This document shows, in pieces, positions 9,120-20,919 of a DNA stretch of 64,000 nucleotides. The first letter of the stretch is position 1; every line of letters begins with the position of its first letter. The DNA is from Mycolicibacterium flavescens (GTDB lineage: Bacteria; Actinomycetota; Actinomycetes; Mycobacteriales; Mycobacteriaceae): positions 3,534,001 to 3,598,000 of the forward strand of contig LR134353.1 of the NCBI GenBank assembly GCA_900637135.1, read 5' to 3'. The notes beneath the pieces are model-generated. The model had not been told where the DNA came from. It was given only the letters and a program-made list of their open reading frames with translations, and made no database searches. The position numbers and the translations under genes are program-made.

Positions 9120-10622
9120 CTAGCTGCAGGCCGCCAAGACCAGCTCGCGCACCCGTGCCGCGTCGGCCTGTCCCTTGGTGGCCTTCATGACGGCGCCGAC
9201 GATCGCGCCCGCGGCCTGCACCTTGCCGCCCCGAATCTTCTCGACGATGCCGGGATTGGCCGCCAGCGCCTCGTCGACGGCGGCCTGCAACGCCGAATCG
9301 TCGCGCACGACCTCCAGCCCACGACCCTTCATCACCTGCTCGGGTTCGCCCTCGCCGGCCAACACGCCCTCGACCACCTGCCGGGCGAGCTTGTTGGACA
9401 GCTTGCCGTCGTCGACGAGCTTGACGACCGCGGCCACCTGCGCGGGCGTGATCGGGAGCTCGTCGAGTTCCACACCGGCTTCGTTGGCCTTCTGCACCAG
9501 AAAGTTTCCCCACCACGCGCGGGCCGCGTCGCTGGATGCGCCCTGTTCGACGGTGGCGGCGATCAGGTCCAGCGCGCCGATGTTGACGAGGTCGCGCATC
9601 ACCTCGTCGGAAATTCCCCAATCGTCCTGAATTCGCTTGCGGGACAGCCACGGAAGCTCGGGAATCGTCGCCCGCAACCGCTCGATCCACTCCGCATCGG
9701 GTGCCACCGGCTCGAGGTCGGGCTCGGGGAAATACCGGTAGTCCTCGGCGGTTTCCTTGCTGCGTCCCGGTGAGGTGTAACCGTCCTCGTGAAAGTGCCT
9801 GGTCTCCTGGGTGATTCGACCGCCCGACTCGAGAACCGCTGCCTGCCGGCGCATCTCGTAGCGGACGGCGACCTCGACGCTCTTGAGCGAGTTGACGTTC
9901 TTGGTTTCGGTGCGGGTGCCGAACTCCTTCTGCCCTATCGGTTTGAGCGAGACGTTGGAGTCACAGCGCATCGAACCCTGGTCCATGCGAACATCGGAGA
10001 CGCCGAGGCCGCGCAGCAGATCCCGCAGCGCCGTCACGTAGGCACGGGCGATCTCGGGGGCGCGCTCGCCGGCGCCTTCGACCGGCTTTGTGACGATCTC
10101 GATCAGCGGCACACCGGAACGGTTGTAGTCGATCAGCGAGGTCGTGGCGCCTTCGATGCGGCCCGTCTCGCTGCCGAGGTGGGTCAGCTTGCCGGTGTCT
10201 TCCTCCATGTGGGCGCGCTCGATCTCGACCCGCCAGTTCGACCCGTCGTCGAGCGGCACGTCGAGGTAACCGTTGATCGCGATCGGCTCGTCGTACTGGC
10301 TGATCTGGTAGTTCTTCGGCATGTCCGGATAGAAATAGTTCTTGCGGGCGAACCGGCACCACGGCACGATCTCGCAGTTCAGCGCGAGCCCGATCCGGAT
10401 CGCGGACTCGACGGCCTTCTCGTTGAGCACGGGCAGCGACCCGGGCAGTCCCAGGCAGACGGGGCACACCTGAGTGTTGGGTTCAGCGCCGAACTTGTTG
10501 GCGCAACCGCAGAACATCTTGGTGGCGGTGGACAGTTCGACGTGGACTTCCAATCCGAGCACGGGCTCGTAGCGCGCGACGACGTCGTCGTAGTCCAGCA
10601 GGTCGGCGGTCGCAGCAGTCAT
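9120..10622 (-). CDS. gatB: Asp-tRNA(Asn)/Glu-tRNA(Gln) amidotransferase subunit B
   Basis: Kinase and transamidase subunit of GatCAB, which converts Glu-tRNA(Gln), and often Asp-tRNA(Asn), to the amidated form. The 500-residue product has the N-terminal cradle with GLEVHVEL, a zinc site formed by Cys38, Cys40, Cys53 and Cys56, the kinase motif [19 protein letters not shown], and the C-terminal YqeY-type tail domain that contacts tRNA (about 400-500). It is split from gatC-gatA by pfkA, as in M. tuberculosis (Rv3009c), and starts at the ATG at 10622. Confidence 0.97.
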   Translation of the reverse strand: MTAATADLLDYDDVVARYEPVLGLEVHVELSTATKMFCGCANKFGAEPNTQVCPVCLGLPGSLPVLNEKAVESAIRIGLALNCEIVPWCRFARKNYFYPDMPKNYQISQYDEPIAINGYLDVPLDDGSNWRVEIERAHMEEDTGKLTHLGSETGRIEGATTSLIDYNRSGVPLIEIVTKPVEGAGERAPEIARAYVTALRDLLRGLGVSDVRMDQGSMRCDSNVSLKPIGQKEFGTRTETKNVNSLKSVEVAVRYEMRRQAAVLESGGRITQETRHFHEDGYTSPGRSKETAEDYRYFPEPDLEPVAPDAEWIERLRATIPELPWLSRKRIQDDWGISDEVMRDLVNIGALDLIAATVEQGASSDAARAWWGNFLVQKANEAGVELDELPITPAQVAAVVKLVDDGKLSNKLARQVVEGVLAGEGEPEQVMKGRGLEVVRDDSALQAAVDEALAANPGIVEKIRGGKVQAAGAIVGAVMKATKGQADAARVRELVLAACS

Positions 10623-10645
10623 GACGCCGATCTTAGTAAGCGGGC

Positions 10646-11677
10646 TCAGCCGAAGAACTCCGCGGCGTCGTCGTACCGGCTCTGCGGGACGAGCTTCAGC
10701 TGGCGGGTGGCGTCGGCGAGCGAGACGCGGCCGATCTCCTGGCCGCGAAGCGACACCATCATCCCGTACTCGCCCGCGTGTGCGGCATCGGCGGCGTTGA
10801 CACCGAAGCGGGTGGCCAGCACGCGGTCAAAGGGCGTCGGCGTGCCGCCGCGCTGCACGTGGCCCAGAACCGTCACCCGCACCTCTTTGTTGATTCGCTT
10901 CTCCACCTCGAAGGCGAGCTGCTGTGCGACGCCGGTGAAACGCTCGTGGCCGAACTCGTCGAGTCCGCCCTGCCGCAGTTGCATCGACCCCTCGGCCGGC
11001 TTCGCGCCTTCTGCCACCACGCAGATGAAGTGCGAATCACCGCGCACGAAGCGCTGTTTGATCAGTCGGCAAACCTCTTCGACGTCGAAGGGCTGTTCGG
11101 GGATCAGCGTCATGTGCGCACCGGACGCCAACCCCGCATTCAACGCGATCCAGCCCGCGTGGCGGCCCATCACCTCGACGAGCATCACGCGCTGGTGTGA
11201 CTCCGCAGTGCTGTGCAAGCGGTCGATGGCCTCGCTGGCCACCCCGAGCGCGGTGTCATGTCCGAACGTGACATCGGTGCAGTCGATGTCGTTGTCGATG
11301 GTCTTCGGCACGCCGACGACGGGAACGTTCTCCTCGGAGAGCCAGTGCGCGGCGGTGAGCGTGCCCTCGCCGCCGATCGGGATCAGAACGTCGATGCCGT
11401 TGTCGTCGAGCGTCTGCTTGATCTGGTCGAGCCCGGCGCGCAGTTTCTCCGGATGCACGCGGGCGGTGCCGAGCATCGTGCCGCCCTTGGCCAGCAACCG
11501 GTCGTTGCGGTCGTCGTTGGCCAGTTGGATGCGACGGTTCTCCAGCAGACCGCGCCAGCCGTCCTGGAATCCGACGACCGACGAGCCGTAGCGCACGTCG
11601 CACGTGCGCACCACGGCCCGAATGACCGCGTTCAGTCCCGGACAGTCACCGCCACCGGTCAGCACTCCGATCCGCAT
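10646..11677 (-). CDS. pfkA: 6-phosphofructokinase
   Basis: Phosphorylates fructose 6-phosphate, the committed step of glycolysis. The 343-residue product has the actinobacterial group III PFK length. It shows [14 protein letters not shown] at the nucleotide loop (8-21), GGEGT at the phosphate-donor site, TIDNDI with the catalytic Asp, and [11 protein letters not shown] and HVQRGG for fructose 6-phosphate binding. The glycine at the residue that is Asp in PPi-dependent enzymes favours ATP as the donor. It lies between gatB and gatA on the same strand, 23 bp from gatB. It corresponds to Rv3010c. Confidence 0.96.
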   Translation of the reverse strand: MRIGVLTGGGDCPGLNAVIRAVVRTCDVRYGSSVVGFQDGWRGLLENRRIQLANDDRNDRLLAKGGTMLGTARVHPEKLRAGLDQIKQTLDDNGIDVLIPIGGEGTLTAAHWLSEENVPVVGVPKTIDNDIDCTDVTFGHDTALGVASEAIDRLHSTAESHQRVMLVEVMGRHAGWIALNAGLASGAHMTLIPEQPFDVEEVCRLIKQRFVRGDSHFICVVAEGAKPAEGSMQLRQGGLDEFGHERFTGVAQQLAFEVEKRINKEVRVTVLGHVQRGGTPTPFDRVLATRFGVNAADAAHAGEYGMMVSLRGQEIGRVSLADATRQLKLVPQSRYDDAAEFFG

Positions 11678-11691
11678 GGCTACATCCTCCC

Positions 11692-11753
11692 CGAGCGCGC
11701 GGATGTTTGCGCCCTCTGTCGGCGTTTGCGTCCAACAAACGTGCGCTCGCGGC
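11692..11753. repeat. Dispersed ~60-bp imperfect palindrome, copy A
   Basis: This copy lies between pfkA and gatA. One end reads CGAGCGCGCGGATGTTTG; the other, read on the minus strand, reads GCGAGCGCACGTTTG. The arms carry the GCGAGCG...GTTTG signature shared with copies at 35441, 38008 and 49726. It may work as a terminator or as a small non-autonomous repeat. Confidence 0.5.
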
Positions 11754-11755
11754 CC

Positions 11756-13237
11756 CTAAACCGCCGTCGACAGCGGCCCGCGTGCCGCCTCGTAGGCCGC
11801 GCCGACGCGGTACAACCGGTCGTCGGCCAGCGCGGGTGCCATGATCTGCAGTCCGACGGGCAGCCTGTCGTCGGGTGACAGCGCCGAAGGCACCGACATT
11901 CCGCAGTGGCCCGCCAGGTTCAACGGCAGCGTGCACAGGTCGAACAGGTACATCGCCAGCGGGTCGTCGACCTTCTCCCCCAACGGGAATGCCGTCGTCG
12001 GCGTCGTCGGCGAGATCAGCACGTCGACCTTCTCGTATGCCTCGTCGAGATCGCGCGCGATCAGCGTGCGCACCTTCTGCGCCTGGTTGTAATACGCGTC
12101 GTAGTACCCCGCCGACAGCGCGTAGGTGCCAATCATGATGCGGCGCTTGACTTCCGGGCCGAAGCCGGCGGCACGAGTCAACGCCATGACTTCCTCGGCG
12201 CTGTGCGTGCCGTCGTCACCGACGCGCATCCCGAAGCGCATCGCGTCGAAGCGCGCGAGGTTGCTCGAGACCTCCGATGGAAGGATCAGGTAGTAGGCCG
12301 GCAGCGAGTAGTCGAAGTGCGGGCAGTCCACCTCGCTGACCTCGGCGCCCAGCGCGGTCAGCTGTTCGACGGCGGCGTTGAACGACTCCAGCACACCGGG
12401 CTGGTAGCCGTCGCCACGCAACTGCTTGACCACACCGATCCGCACGCCCGCCAGGTCGCCGGCCGCTCCGGTCCGCGCGGCGCTGACGACGTCGGGCACC
12501 GCGGCGTGGACCGACGTGGAGTCCTTCGCGTCGTGCCCGGCGATCACCTGGTGCAGCAGTGCGGTGTCGAGGACGGTGCGCGCGCACGGGCCGCCCTGGT
12601 CGAGCGAGGACGCGCACGCGACCAGCCCGTAGCGCGACACGGTTCCGTAGGTCGGTTTGACGCCGACCGTCGCAGTCAGCGCGGCCGGCTGGCGGATCGA
12701 ACCACCGGTGTCGGTGCCGATTGCCAATGGCGCCTGGAACGCCGCCAGCGCTGCGGCGCTTCCCCCTCCGGAGCCGCCGGGCACGCGCTCGACGTCCCAC
12801 GGATTGCGCGTCGGCCCGTACGCGGAGTTCTCCGTGGACGACCCCATCGCGAACTCGTCCATGTTGGTCTTGCCGAGGATCGGCAGGCCGGCAGCACGCA
12901 GCAGCATGGTGACGGTCGCGTCATAGGGCGACGTCCAGTCCTCGAGGATCTTCGATCCGCAGGTCGTGGGCATGTCGGTGGTGGTGAAGACGTCCTTGAG
13001 CGCCACCGGCACCCCTGCCAGCGGCGAGGGCAGATCCTCGCCGGCCGCGACGGCCGCATCGACGCGCGCGGCGGCCTCCAGCGCACGCTCCTCCGCGACG
13101 TGCAGGAACGCGTGGTAGCGGTCGTCGGTCGCGGCGATCTGGTCCAGGTGTGCCTGGGTGACCTCCGTCGACGACACCTCTTTTGCGGCGATCTTTTCTC
13201 CGAGCGTCGCGGCGTCCATTCGGGTGAGATCGCTCAC
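11756..13237 (-). CDS. gatA: Asp-tRNA(Asn)/Glu-tRNA(Gln) amidotransferase subunit A
   Basis: Amidase-signature subunit of GatCAB that releases ammonia from glutamine. The 493-residue product carries the full Ser-cisSer-Lys triad: Lys81 (VALKDVF), Ser156 (GGSGGGS) and Ser180 ([12 protein letters not shown], the serine nucleophile). The start is the GTG at 13237, whose last bases overlap the gatC stop (GTGA); a frame open beyond it lies inside gatC. The 78-bp gap to pfkA holds a dispersed palindrome. It corresponds to Rv3011c. Confidence 0.97.
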   Translation of the reverse strand: MSDLTRMDAATLGEKIAAKEVSSTEVTQAHLDQIAATDDRYHAFLHVAEERALEAAARVDAAVAAGEDLPSPLAGVPVALKDVFTTTDMPTTCGSKILEDWTSPYDATVTMLLRAAGLPILGKTNMDEFAMGSSTENSAYGPTRNPWDVERVPGGSGGGSAAALAAFQAPLAIGTDTGGSIRQPAALTATVGVKPTYGTVSRYGLVACASSLDQGGPCARTVLDTALLHQVIAGHDAKDSTSVHAAVPDVVSAARTGAAGDLAGVRIGVVKQLRGDGYQPGVLESFNAAVEQLTALGAEVSEVDCPHFDYSLPAYYLILPSEVSSNLARFDAMRFGMRVGDDGTHSAEEVMALTRAAGFGPEVKRRIMIGTYALSAGYYDAYYNQAQKVRTLIARDLDEAYEKVDVLISPTTPTTAFPLGEKVDDPLAMYLFDLCTLPLNLAGHCGMSVPSALSPDDRLPVGLQIMAPALADDRLYRVGAAYEAARGPLSTAV

Positions 13238-13533
13238 TGCGCCTCCCCCAGGATCCGCGGCACCGCAAACCGGCCCTCGGCCGCCTTGGGCGCCTGGTCC
13301 AGCGCCTCCTCCTGCGTCAGGCACGGCTCGACCGTGTCCGGCCGGAACACGTTGACGTCGGTGAGCGGGTTCCCGGTCGGTTTGACCCCTTCGACGTCGA
13401 CGGACTGGATTTGGCTGACGTGACCGAGGATGGCGTCCAACTGCCCGGCGTAGTTGTCCAGCTCGTCTTCGGTCAGGGCGAGGCGGGCCAGACGCGCCAG
13501 ATGGGCTACCTCGTCTCGGGAGATCTGCGACAC
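13234..13533 (-). CDS. gatC: Asp-tRNA(Asn)/Glu-tRNA(Gln) amidotransferase subunit C
   Basis: Small GatCAB subunit that wraps GatA and GatB and is needed for assembly. It has 99 residues, with the characteristic start [17 protein letters not shown], the middle [11 protein letters not shown] and the GRFAVPRIL tail. The GTG at 13533 was chosen because it aligns with mycobacterial GatC; a TTG at 13542 would add only Leu-Val-Val. It is the first gene of gatC-gatA and overlaps gatA by 4 bp. It corresponds to Rv3012c. Confidence 0.95.
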   Translation of the reverse strand: MSQISRDEVAHLARLARLALTEDELDNYAGQLDAILGHVSQIQSVDVEGVKPTGNPLTDVNVFRPDTVEPCLTQEEALDQAPKAAEGRFAVPRILGEAQ

Positions 13534-13613
13534 GACAAGCAAGCCTAGTCATCGCCGTTGCGGCCGCCGAGGCCGGAATGCCCACACCCTCCCGCTGTGC
13601 AAAAGTGTTGCGC

Positions 13614-14270
13614 GTGCCTACGTACCTGCTGCGTGTCCAGCTAGAGGACCGGCCCGGCAGCCTCGGCTCCCTTGCCGTGGCGCTCGGGTCGGTGGGCGCC
13701 GACATTCTGTCGCTCGACGTGGTGGAACGTTCGGCCGGCTACGCCGTCGACGATCTCGTGGTCGAACTGCCCGCCGGCGCCATGCCGGACATGCTGATCA
13801 CCGCCGCCGAACAGATCAAGGGTGTCTACGTCGACTCGGTCCGGCCGCACACCGGCCTGCTCGAGGCGCATCGCGAACTCGAGCTCATCGACCACATCGC
13901 GGCGGCGCACCGCAAGGACAAGTTGCAGGTCCTGGCCGACGAAGCGCCTCGGGTGTTGCGGGTGGGTTGGGCCACCGTGATGCACCTGACCGACGGCGGG
14001 CCGCAACGTGTCGTCGGCAGCCCGGGCGCCCCCGAGACGCAGGCGGCAGAAATCCCGTGGCTGCCACTCAACCGGGCCGAGGCCCTCGACGGCGACGCCG
14101 CGTGGGTGCCCCAGGTCTGGCGCGATATGGCGACCACCCTGGCCGCCGCCCCGCTCGGCGATCCGCGCACCGCGGTGGTGCTGGGCCGCCCCGGCGGGCC
14201 GCAGTTCCGGCCGTCCGAGGTCGCCAGATTGGGTTATTTGGCGGGCATCGTCGCCACGATTCTGCGCTGA
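13614..14270 (+). CDS. ACT-domain protein (Rv3013 type)
   Basis: The 218-residue cytosolic protein starts with an ACT domain (residues 3-75: [35 protein letters not shown], split across two turns), followed by a C-terminal region of unknown fold ending [24 protein letters not shown]. It is very similar to Rv3013. ACT domains bind amino acids or mediate assembly, but no enzyme domain is attached, so the role is unknown. The GTG at 13614 gives the conserved beginning; upstream in-frame codons lack similarity. It is divergent from gatC. Confidence 0.88.
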   Translation: MPTYLLRVQLEDRPGSLGSLAVALGSVGADILSLDVVERSAGYAVDDLVVELPAGAMPDMLITAAEQIKGVYVDSVRPHTGLLEAHRELELIDHIAAAHRKDKLQVLADEAPRVLRVGWATVMHLTDGGPQRVVGSPGAPETQAAEIPWLPLNRAEALDGDAAWVPQVWRDMATTLAAAPLGDPRTAVVLGRPGGPQFRPSEVARLGYLAGIVATILR

Positions 14271-14349
14271 GTCCACGCGGCCGGGCAGCTGTTACGGTTG
14301 GCCGCAATCCCATCAACCGCACCGCTCAACGTCGACCGGAAGGTTTCGC

Positions 14350-14967
14350 GTGGAAACGCTGCTAATCGTGCTGGCCGCCATCCTGCTCATCGCGGCGATC
14401 GTCGTGTTGGTGAAGGCACTTCAGCGGCCGAAGACGCCGAAGACCCCTACCACGCGGGAAGATCCGCTCAAGTTCGCCGCCACCATGCCGCAGTTCGGCC
14501 CGCGCCAACTCGGACCCGGCGCAATCGTCTCCCACGGCGGCATCGACTACGTGGTCCGCGGCTCGGTGACGTTGCGCCAAGGCCCGTTCGTCTGGTGGGA
14601 GCACCTGCTGGAAGGTGATTCCGATTCGGAGCCGCTGTGGTTCAGCGTCGAGGAGGACGAGGGCCGACTCGAGTTGGTGATGTGGACACGACGCAAGGAT
14701 GCGGCACTGCAGCCGGGCGGCGAACTCGCCGTCGACGGAATCGCCTATCGCGAGACCGAACGCGGCAGCGCGTCGTTCACCACCGAAGGCACCACCGGAC
14801 TGCCCGCGGGTGGGGAGATGGAGTTCGTCGACTACGCGAACGCCGACGAGACATCGCTTCTCGGGTTCGAACGCTGGGCGCCCGACATGCCGTGGGAAGT
14901 GTCGACCGGCAAGCCCGTGCGGGCCGGCGAGCTGACGGTCTACCCCGCGCCGCCGCCCAGCGAATAG
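14350..14967 (+). CDS. DUF4178-domain membrane-anchored protein
   Basis: First gene of a five-gene cluster that resembles Rv2598-Rv2601. The 205-residue product has one N-terminal membrane helix (LLIVLAAILLIAAIVVLV, residues 4-21) and a soluble DUF4178 domain (about 50-195), rich in strands, with GAIVSHGGIDYVVRGS and PLWFSVEEDEG. The start is GTG at 14350 after GGAAGG. DUF4178 proteins recur beside DUF350 membrane proteins and polyamine or peptide-forming enzymes. A scaffold or ligand-binding role at the membrane is plausible but unproven. Confidence 0.82.
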   Translation: METLLIVLAAILLIAAIVVLVKALQRPKTPKTPTTREDPLKFAATMPQFGPRQLGPGAIVSHGGIDYVVRGSVTLRQGPFVWWEHLLEGDSDSEPLWFSVEEDEGRLELVMWTRRKDAALQPGGELAVDGIAYRETERGSASFTTEGTTGLPAGGEMEFVDYANADETSLLGFERWAPDMPWEVSTGKPVRAGELTVYPAPPPSE

Positions 14968-14973
14968 GAAACC

Positions 14974-15477
14974 GTGCCCTTTCACCGACTGGTAGTGACT
15001 CCGGCTGACGTGTCCGGCAGGGGACTTCGGCTGGCCTTGAATGCGTGCGTACCGTCGCCGCTGGCGGCGTGCTCGCTGCCCCATCCCGCCGACGGCACCT
15101 TGGTGCTCGGCGTGCTCGGCGCGTCGCACGTGGTCACCGTCAAGCATTCCGAACACACCTTCTCCGAAGAGGTTTCGTGCACGGCGCGCACGGATGCCGA
15201 GCTTCCGGGCCGCGCCGAAGCGCCCGGATACCGGATCGAGTCCCGGACGGAAGCGTGTGGCGAGGCGGAATTTCGCAGGCTCGCGCAGATGCTGCGGGTC
15301 AGTTGTGAGCGCGAGGGCGGCTGGCTCGGTGGTGCGTTCCCGGGTGACGACGCCGCACTGACCGCGCTGGCCGCCGAACCGGACGGGCCCGGATGGCGCT
15401 GGCGGACATGGCATCTGTACCCCGACCGAGCCGCGGGCGGCACCGTCGTCTACACCCGCAGTCGGTGGCGACCGTGA
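14974..15477 (+). CDS. DUF2617-family protein
   Basis: A soluble protein of 167 residues, 6 bp after the DUF4178 gene and recognisable as DUF2617. Conserved-looking features are the Leu-rich strand DGTLVLGVLGASHVV near residue 40 and the C-terminal WRWRTWHLYP. It has no signal peptide or membrane helix and no recognisable catalytic motif. Its occurrence in this cluster, as in M. tuberculosis Rv2599, suggests work with the polyamine aminopropyltransferase downstream. The start is GTG at 14974; its end overlaps the next gene (GTGA). Confidence 0.78.
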   Translation: MPFHRLVVTPADVSGRGLRLALNACVPSPLAACSLPHPADGTLVLGVLGASHVVTVKHSEHTFSEEVSCTARTDAELPGRAEAPGYRIESRTEACGEAEFRRLAQMLRVSCEREGGWLGGAFPGDDAALTALAAEPDGPGWRWRTWHLYPDRAAGGTVVYTRSRWRP

Positions 15478-15908
15478 GCAGAACCACGTTGTTCTGGCTG
15501 GCCGGCGGGCTGGCCGTGGCGGGGATCGCATGCCTGGTTCTCGGTATCTCGTTGCAGAACCGCGACATTCGTACATATGTGGCCGAGAACTACGCCGCGT
15601 ACTCGCACGGTTCGGAGGCCAGCAGCTACGAGTGCAGCGGGTCGCCCAGCGAAGTGGCCGACCGTCTTGCCGACTATCGGGCTCCCGAGGCGCGGGCCAC
15701 CGATCGCGGCATCGAGTACCTGCGCTATGACGACGACATCGTGATCATCGGGCCGGACGGCAACCGACCATGCACGATCCGGGTCGAGGACGTTCGCGGC
15801 AGCAGATACAGCGGGGGCGCCTTCATCTTCCTCGGGCCCGGGTTCTTCCCCGGTGCACCGGCGGGGGGCGCGGGCGGTAGCTCCGGCGGCCCGGGCGGAA
15901 CGAAATGA
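15474..15908 (+). CDS. DUF4247-domain membrane-anchored protein
   Basis: The 144-residue product has an N-terminal membrane helix (LFWLAGGLAVAGIACLVLGI, residues 6-25) and an outward domain containing YECSGSPSEVADRLADYRAP. It ends in a flexible Gly/Pro-rich tail (FIFLGPGFFPGAPAGGAGG), the usual DUF4247 layout. The start is GTG at 15474, overlapping the preceding stop by 4 bp, which suggests translational coupling. The function is unknown; the gene is a constant partner in the actinobacterial speE-DUF350 cluster. Confidence 0.8.
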   Translation: MSRTTLFWLAGGLAVAGIACLVLGISLQNRDIRTYVAENYAAYSHGSEASSYECSGSPSEVADRLADYRAPEARATDRGIEYLRYDDDIVIIGPDGNRPCTIRVEDVRGSRYSGGAFIFLGPGFFPGAPAGGAGGSSGGPGGTK

Positions 15909-15944
15909 CGCGCGCACCAGAGCCAATCAGGTAAGGAGAACCCC

Positions 15945-16400
15945 ATGAATCTGGCGGTCGAATTCGGCAGCATCAGCGGCGAGAGCCTCGCCCAGAATGT
16001 GGTCGCAGCGATCCTGTACTTCCTGGTGGGTGTCGGCGTCCTGGCAGCCGGATTCGCCATGGCCGACGTGCTGACCCCGGGGAACCTGCGTCGGTTGGTG
16101 TTCGTCGAGCGGCGGCCCAACGCCGTCGCGGTCGCATCGGGAATGTATGCAGCCCTGGCAATCGTGGTGATCTCGGCGATCGTGGCCAGTTCCAACGAAC
16201 TGGGCCAGGGGCTCGTCGACGCGGCGGTGTACGGCCTCGTCGGCGTTGTGCTGCAAGGACTGGCGCTGATCGTGCTGGAGGTGGTGGTGCCCGGGCGTTT
16301 CCGCGACCTGATCACCGAGGAGCGGCTGCACCCGGCCGCCATCGCGACCGCCGTGACGCTGCTCGCCGTGGGAGGGGTGAACGCCGCCGCGCTGTCATGA
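15945..16400 (+). CDS. DUF350-family integral membrane protein
   Basis: A 151-residue membrane protein with four predicted helices (about 18-40, 61-82, 89-113 and 128-150) in two internally similar halves, the DUF350 (YjfL-like) pattern. It follows AAGGAGAACCCC, a good ribosome-binding site, and overlaps the aminopropyltransferase gene at its stop (ATGA). DUF350 proteins are repeatedly linked with polyamine or glutathionylspermidine-type enzymes and membrane-stress proteins. A channel or transport role is inferred, not shown. Confidence 0.85.
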   Translation: MNLAVEFGSISGESLAQNVVAAILYFLVGVGVLAAGFAMADVLTPGNLRRLVFVERRPNAVAVASGMYAALAIVVISAIVASSNELGQGLVDAAVYGLVGVVLQGLALIVLEVVVPGRFRDLITEERLHPAAIATAVTLLAVGGVNAAALS

Positions 16401-17974
16401 CGGCGACCGAACACGACGCACCCGCACCGCGGCTGGCCGGATCGGTCCGGCGGTGGCGCGCGGTGTTGTTCGCGGCCGTGGCGGCGTGCGCGGCGTGCGG
16501 CATCATCTACGAACTGGCGCTGCTGACCCTGTCGACCAGCCTGCACGGCGGGGGCATCGTGGCGATGTCGCTGATCGTCGCGGGCTATGTCGCCGCGTTG
16601 GGCGTCGGTGCGCTGCTGGTGAAGCCGTTGCTGCACCGTGCCGCGGTCACGTTCATCGCCGTCGAGACGACGCTGGCGATCGTCGGCGGGTTGTCTGCGG
16701 CCGCACTGTACGTCGCGTTCGCTTTCGTTGGCGGCTCGCTGTGGGTGCTCGCGATCGGCACCGCCGTGATCGGCTGCCTGGTCGGCGCCGAGGTGCCGTT
16801 GCTGATGACCCTGCTGCAGCGTGGACGCACCGCGGGCGCCGCCGATACCGGTCGGGTGCTGGCCAATCTGAACGCCGCCGACTACCTGGGCGCGCTGATC
16901 GGCGGGTTGGTCTGGCCGTTTCTCCTACTGCCGCAGCTGGGCATGATCCGGGGCGCCGCCGCCACCGGGATCGTCAACCTCGTCGCGGCGGCCGTCGTGG
17001 CGGTGCTCCTGCTGCGACGCATCGTCACTACGCGCGAACTGGCGGTGTCGCTGACGGTGTTGGCGGCCGCGCTGGCGCTGCTTGTCACGCTTCTGGTGCG
17101 CGCCGACGGCATTCAGACCTCGACCCGCCAGCGCCTCTACGCCGATCCGATCATCGCCCACGAGCAGTCGGCGTACCAGGAGATCGTCGTCACCCGGCGC
17201 GGTGACGACGTTCGGCTGTATCTCGATGGCGGACTGCAGTTTTCGACTCGCGACGAGTACCGCTACACCGAGAGCCTGGTCTACCCCGCACTCGGTGGTG
17301 ACCCTCGCTCGGTGTTGATCCTCGGTGGCGGTGACGGCCTGGTGGCACGTGAAGTGTTGCGAGACGAGGACATCGAGACAATCGTGCAGGTGGAGTTGGA
17401 CCCCGCCGTGGTCGAGGTCGGGCGTACTACGTTGCGCGACGCGAACGCCGGCGCCCTGGACGATCCGCGGATGCAGGTGGTCATCGACGACGCGATGACA
17501 TGGCTGCGTGCGGCCCCCGGAAACGTCGAGCCCGGCGGCTTCGGCGCGGTGATCGCCGACCTGCCCGACCCGGACAACCCGGCGTTGGGACGGTTGTACT
17601 CGGTGGAGTTCTACGCCTTGATCGGCCGCGTTCTGGCGCCGGACGGTCTGCTGGCCGTGCAGGCGGGCAGTCCCTTCTCCACCCCGGCCGCGTTCTGGCG
17701 CACGGTGTCAACGATCCGTGCCGCCGGCTACTCGGTGACCCCATATCACGTGCACGTGCCGACATTCGGCGACTGGGGATTCGTCCTGGCGCGCCGGGGC
17801 CCGACGGCGCCGAAGTCGACGATTCCGGCCGACGCCCCGCCGCTGCGCTACCTCGACCAGCGGACGCTGGATGCCGCCACCGTGTTCGGCGGCGACATCC
17901 GGCCCCAGTCGTTGGAGCCCTCGACGCTCGACCACCCGCGCGTCGTCGACGACGTGCGGCGCGGATACCGCTGA
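16397..17974 (+). CDS. Membrane-fused polyamine aminopropyltransferase (spermidine synthase-like)
   Basis: The 525-residue product has about seven membrane helices in the first 240 residues, fused to a cytosolic spermidine-synthase domain (about 250-500). The nucleotide motif [16 protein letters not shown] and the acids in [20 protein letters not shown] and [10 protein letters not shown] match decarboxylated-AdoMet binding and aminopropyl transfer. In the motif where soluble enzymes have Tyr-His-Glu, this protein reads [11 protein letters not shown], so the usual His is Thr; this may change the acceptor. It resembles Rv2601 (annotated SpeE). It is the last gene of the cluster and converges on the small Cys-rich gene. 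Confidence 0.88.
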   Translation: MTATEHDAPAPRLAGSVRRWRAVLFAAVAACAACGIIYELALLTLSTSLHGGGIVAMSLIVAGYVAALGVGALLVKPLLHRAAVTFIAVETTLAIVGGLSAAALYVAFAFVGGSLWVLAIGTAVIGCLVGAEVPLLMTLLQRGRTAGAADTGRVLANLNAADYLGALIGGLVWPFLLLPQLGMIRGAAATGIVNLVAAAVVAVLLLRRIVTTRELAVSLTVLAAALALLVTLLVRADGIQTSTRQRLYADPIIAHEQSAYQEIVVTRRGDDVRLYLDGGLQFSTRDEYRYTESLVYPALGGDPRSVLILGGGDGLVAREVLRDEDIETIVQVELDPAVVEVGRTTLRDANAGALDDPRMQVVIDDAMTWLRAAPGNVEPGGFGAVIADLPDPDNPALGRLYSVEFYALIGRVLAPDGLLAVQAGSPFSTPAAFWRTVSTIRAAGYSVTPYHVHVPTFGDWGFVLARRGPTAPKSTIPADAPPLRYLDQRTLDAATVFGGDIRPQSLEPSTLDHPRVVDDVRRGYR

Positions 17975-17978
17975 CCCG

Positions 17979-18233
17979 TCAGCCGCCCGCAGGCACCGGC
18001 CAGCGGTCGTTGACGTCGGCGTTGGTGTCCTTGCGGGCACAGTGCGCGCAACAGAAGATCGCTTCTTCTGTCTCGATGCCGTGACCGAGGATTCGGCACC
18101 CGCAGTGGGCACACTCCGGAGCCAGTTGGACCGCCGCGCACTCGACGCTGTCGAACGTCGCGCTGCGGCCGTCGGGCCACGTCACGGTGAACGCCTTGTC
18201 GTAGTCGTTGCCACAGGTATCGCAGATCGCCAT
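17979..18233 (-). CDS. Small Cys-rich metal-binding protein
   Basis: An 84-residue cytosolic protein with nine cysteines: CDTCGN at the start, a single Cys at 32, then CAHCGC (41-46) and FCCAHCA (60-66). The second half resembles the Cys-rich hook of TRASH or prokaryotic metallothionein-like domains, so zinc or copper binding is likely. The start is ATG at 18233 after AAGGAG. A reading open farther upstream (to 18605) runs into ligA and is not coding. No partner gene is obvious; its neighbours are ligA and the convergent aminopropyltransferase. Confidence 0.75.
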   Translation of the reverse strand: MAICDTCGNDYDKAFTVTWPDGRSATFDSVECAAVQLAPECAHCGCRILGHGIETEEAIFCCAHCARKDTNADVNDRWPVPAGG

Positions 18234-18312
18234 CACAACTCCTTGTCGATTCGCCCAGTCGAGTGCCCGGTGAGCGGGGCCGACAAACGCAGCCGTAGTC
18301 ACAAGCAGCGAC

Positions 18313-20433
<2,121 letters not shown>

Positions 20434-20476
20434 TTAACCGAGCGGCCCGACAGCACCGCACCGTTACCCTGGCCCC

Positions 20477-20881
20477 ATGCCGCACCCGATCATGTTCCGC
20501 GACGACGACCCGGTGCTGGCGCGGGTACGGACAATGGCGCTGGCGTTCCCCGAGGCCTACGAGAAGGTCTCGCACGGACGGCCCGCGTTCTTCGTCGCCA
20601 AGATGTTCGCCATGTACGGCGGCAGCGTCAGACCCGCGACCAAGGGCGACTACATCCAGTACCCGCAATCGATCCTGGTCAAGGTCGACGACAGTGAACG
20701 CCAGGCGCTGCAGCAGGACGCCCGATTCTTCTCGCCCGCCTACCTCGCACCGTCGGGGTGGCTCGGGCTCGACCTGTCGGCAGACAAAAAGATCGACTGG
20801 GACGAGATACGCGAGCTGATCGACGCGTCATTCCGATTGACCGCGCCCAGGAAACTCGTCAAACAGCTCGACGAAGGCTGA
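20477..20881 (+). CDS. MmcQ/YjbR-family protein
   Basis: A 134-residue protein of the MmcQ/YjbR (DUF419) family, a small alpha/beta fold with a DNA-binding-like shape. Typical features are FPEAYEKVSHGRPAFFVAKMFA near residue 24 and the ending PAYLAPSGWLGLDL...LIDASFRLTAPRKL. The biochemical role of the family is not settled. It is divergent from ligA with a 52-bp gap and runs ahead of the acyl-CoA ligase gene, 38 bp away, possibly in one transcript. Confidence 0.88.
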   Translation: MPHPIMFRDDDPVLARVRTMALAFPEAYEKVSHGRPAFFVAKMFAMYGGSVRPATKGDYIQYPQSILVKVDDSERQALQQDARFFSPAYLAPSGWLGLDLSADKKIDWDEIRELIDASFRLTAPRKLVKQLDEG

Positions 20882-20919
20882 ACAGGTAGCAGGCAGGCCA
20901 TGATTCGATCGGAGACGCC

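Noticed and set aside
10646-11677. PPi-dependent phosphofructokinase
   Set aside because: The residue that is Asp in PPi enzymes is Gly in the GGEGT motif, so ATP is the likelier donor.
17979-18233. Toxin-antitoxin or zinc-finger regulator role for the small Cys-rich gene
   Set aside because: No partner gene overlaps or adjoins it and no DNA-binding helix is visible; simple metal binding fits better.
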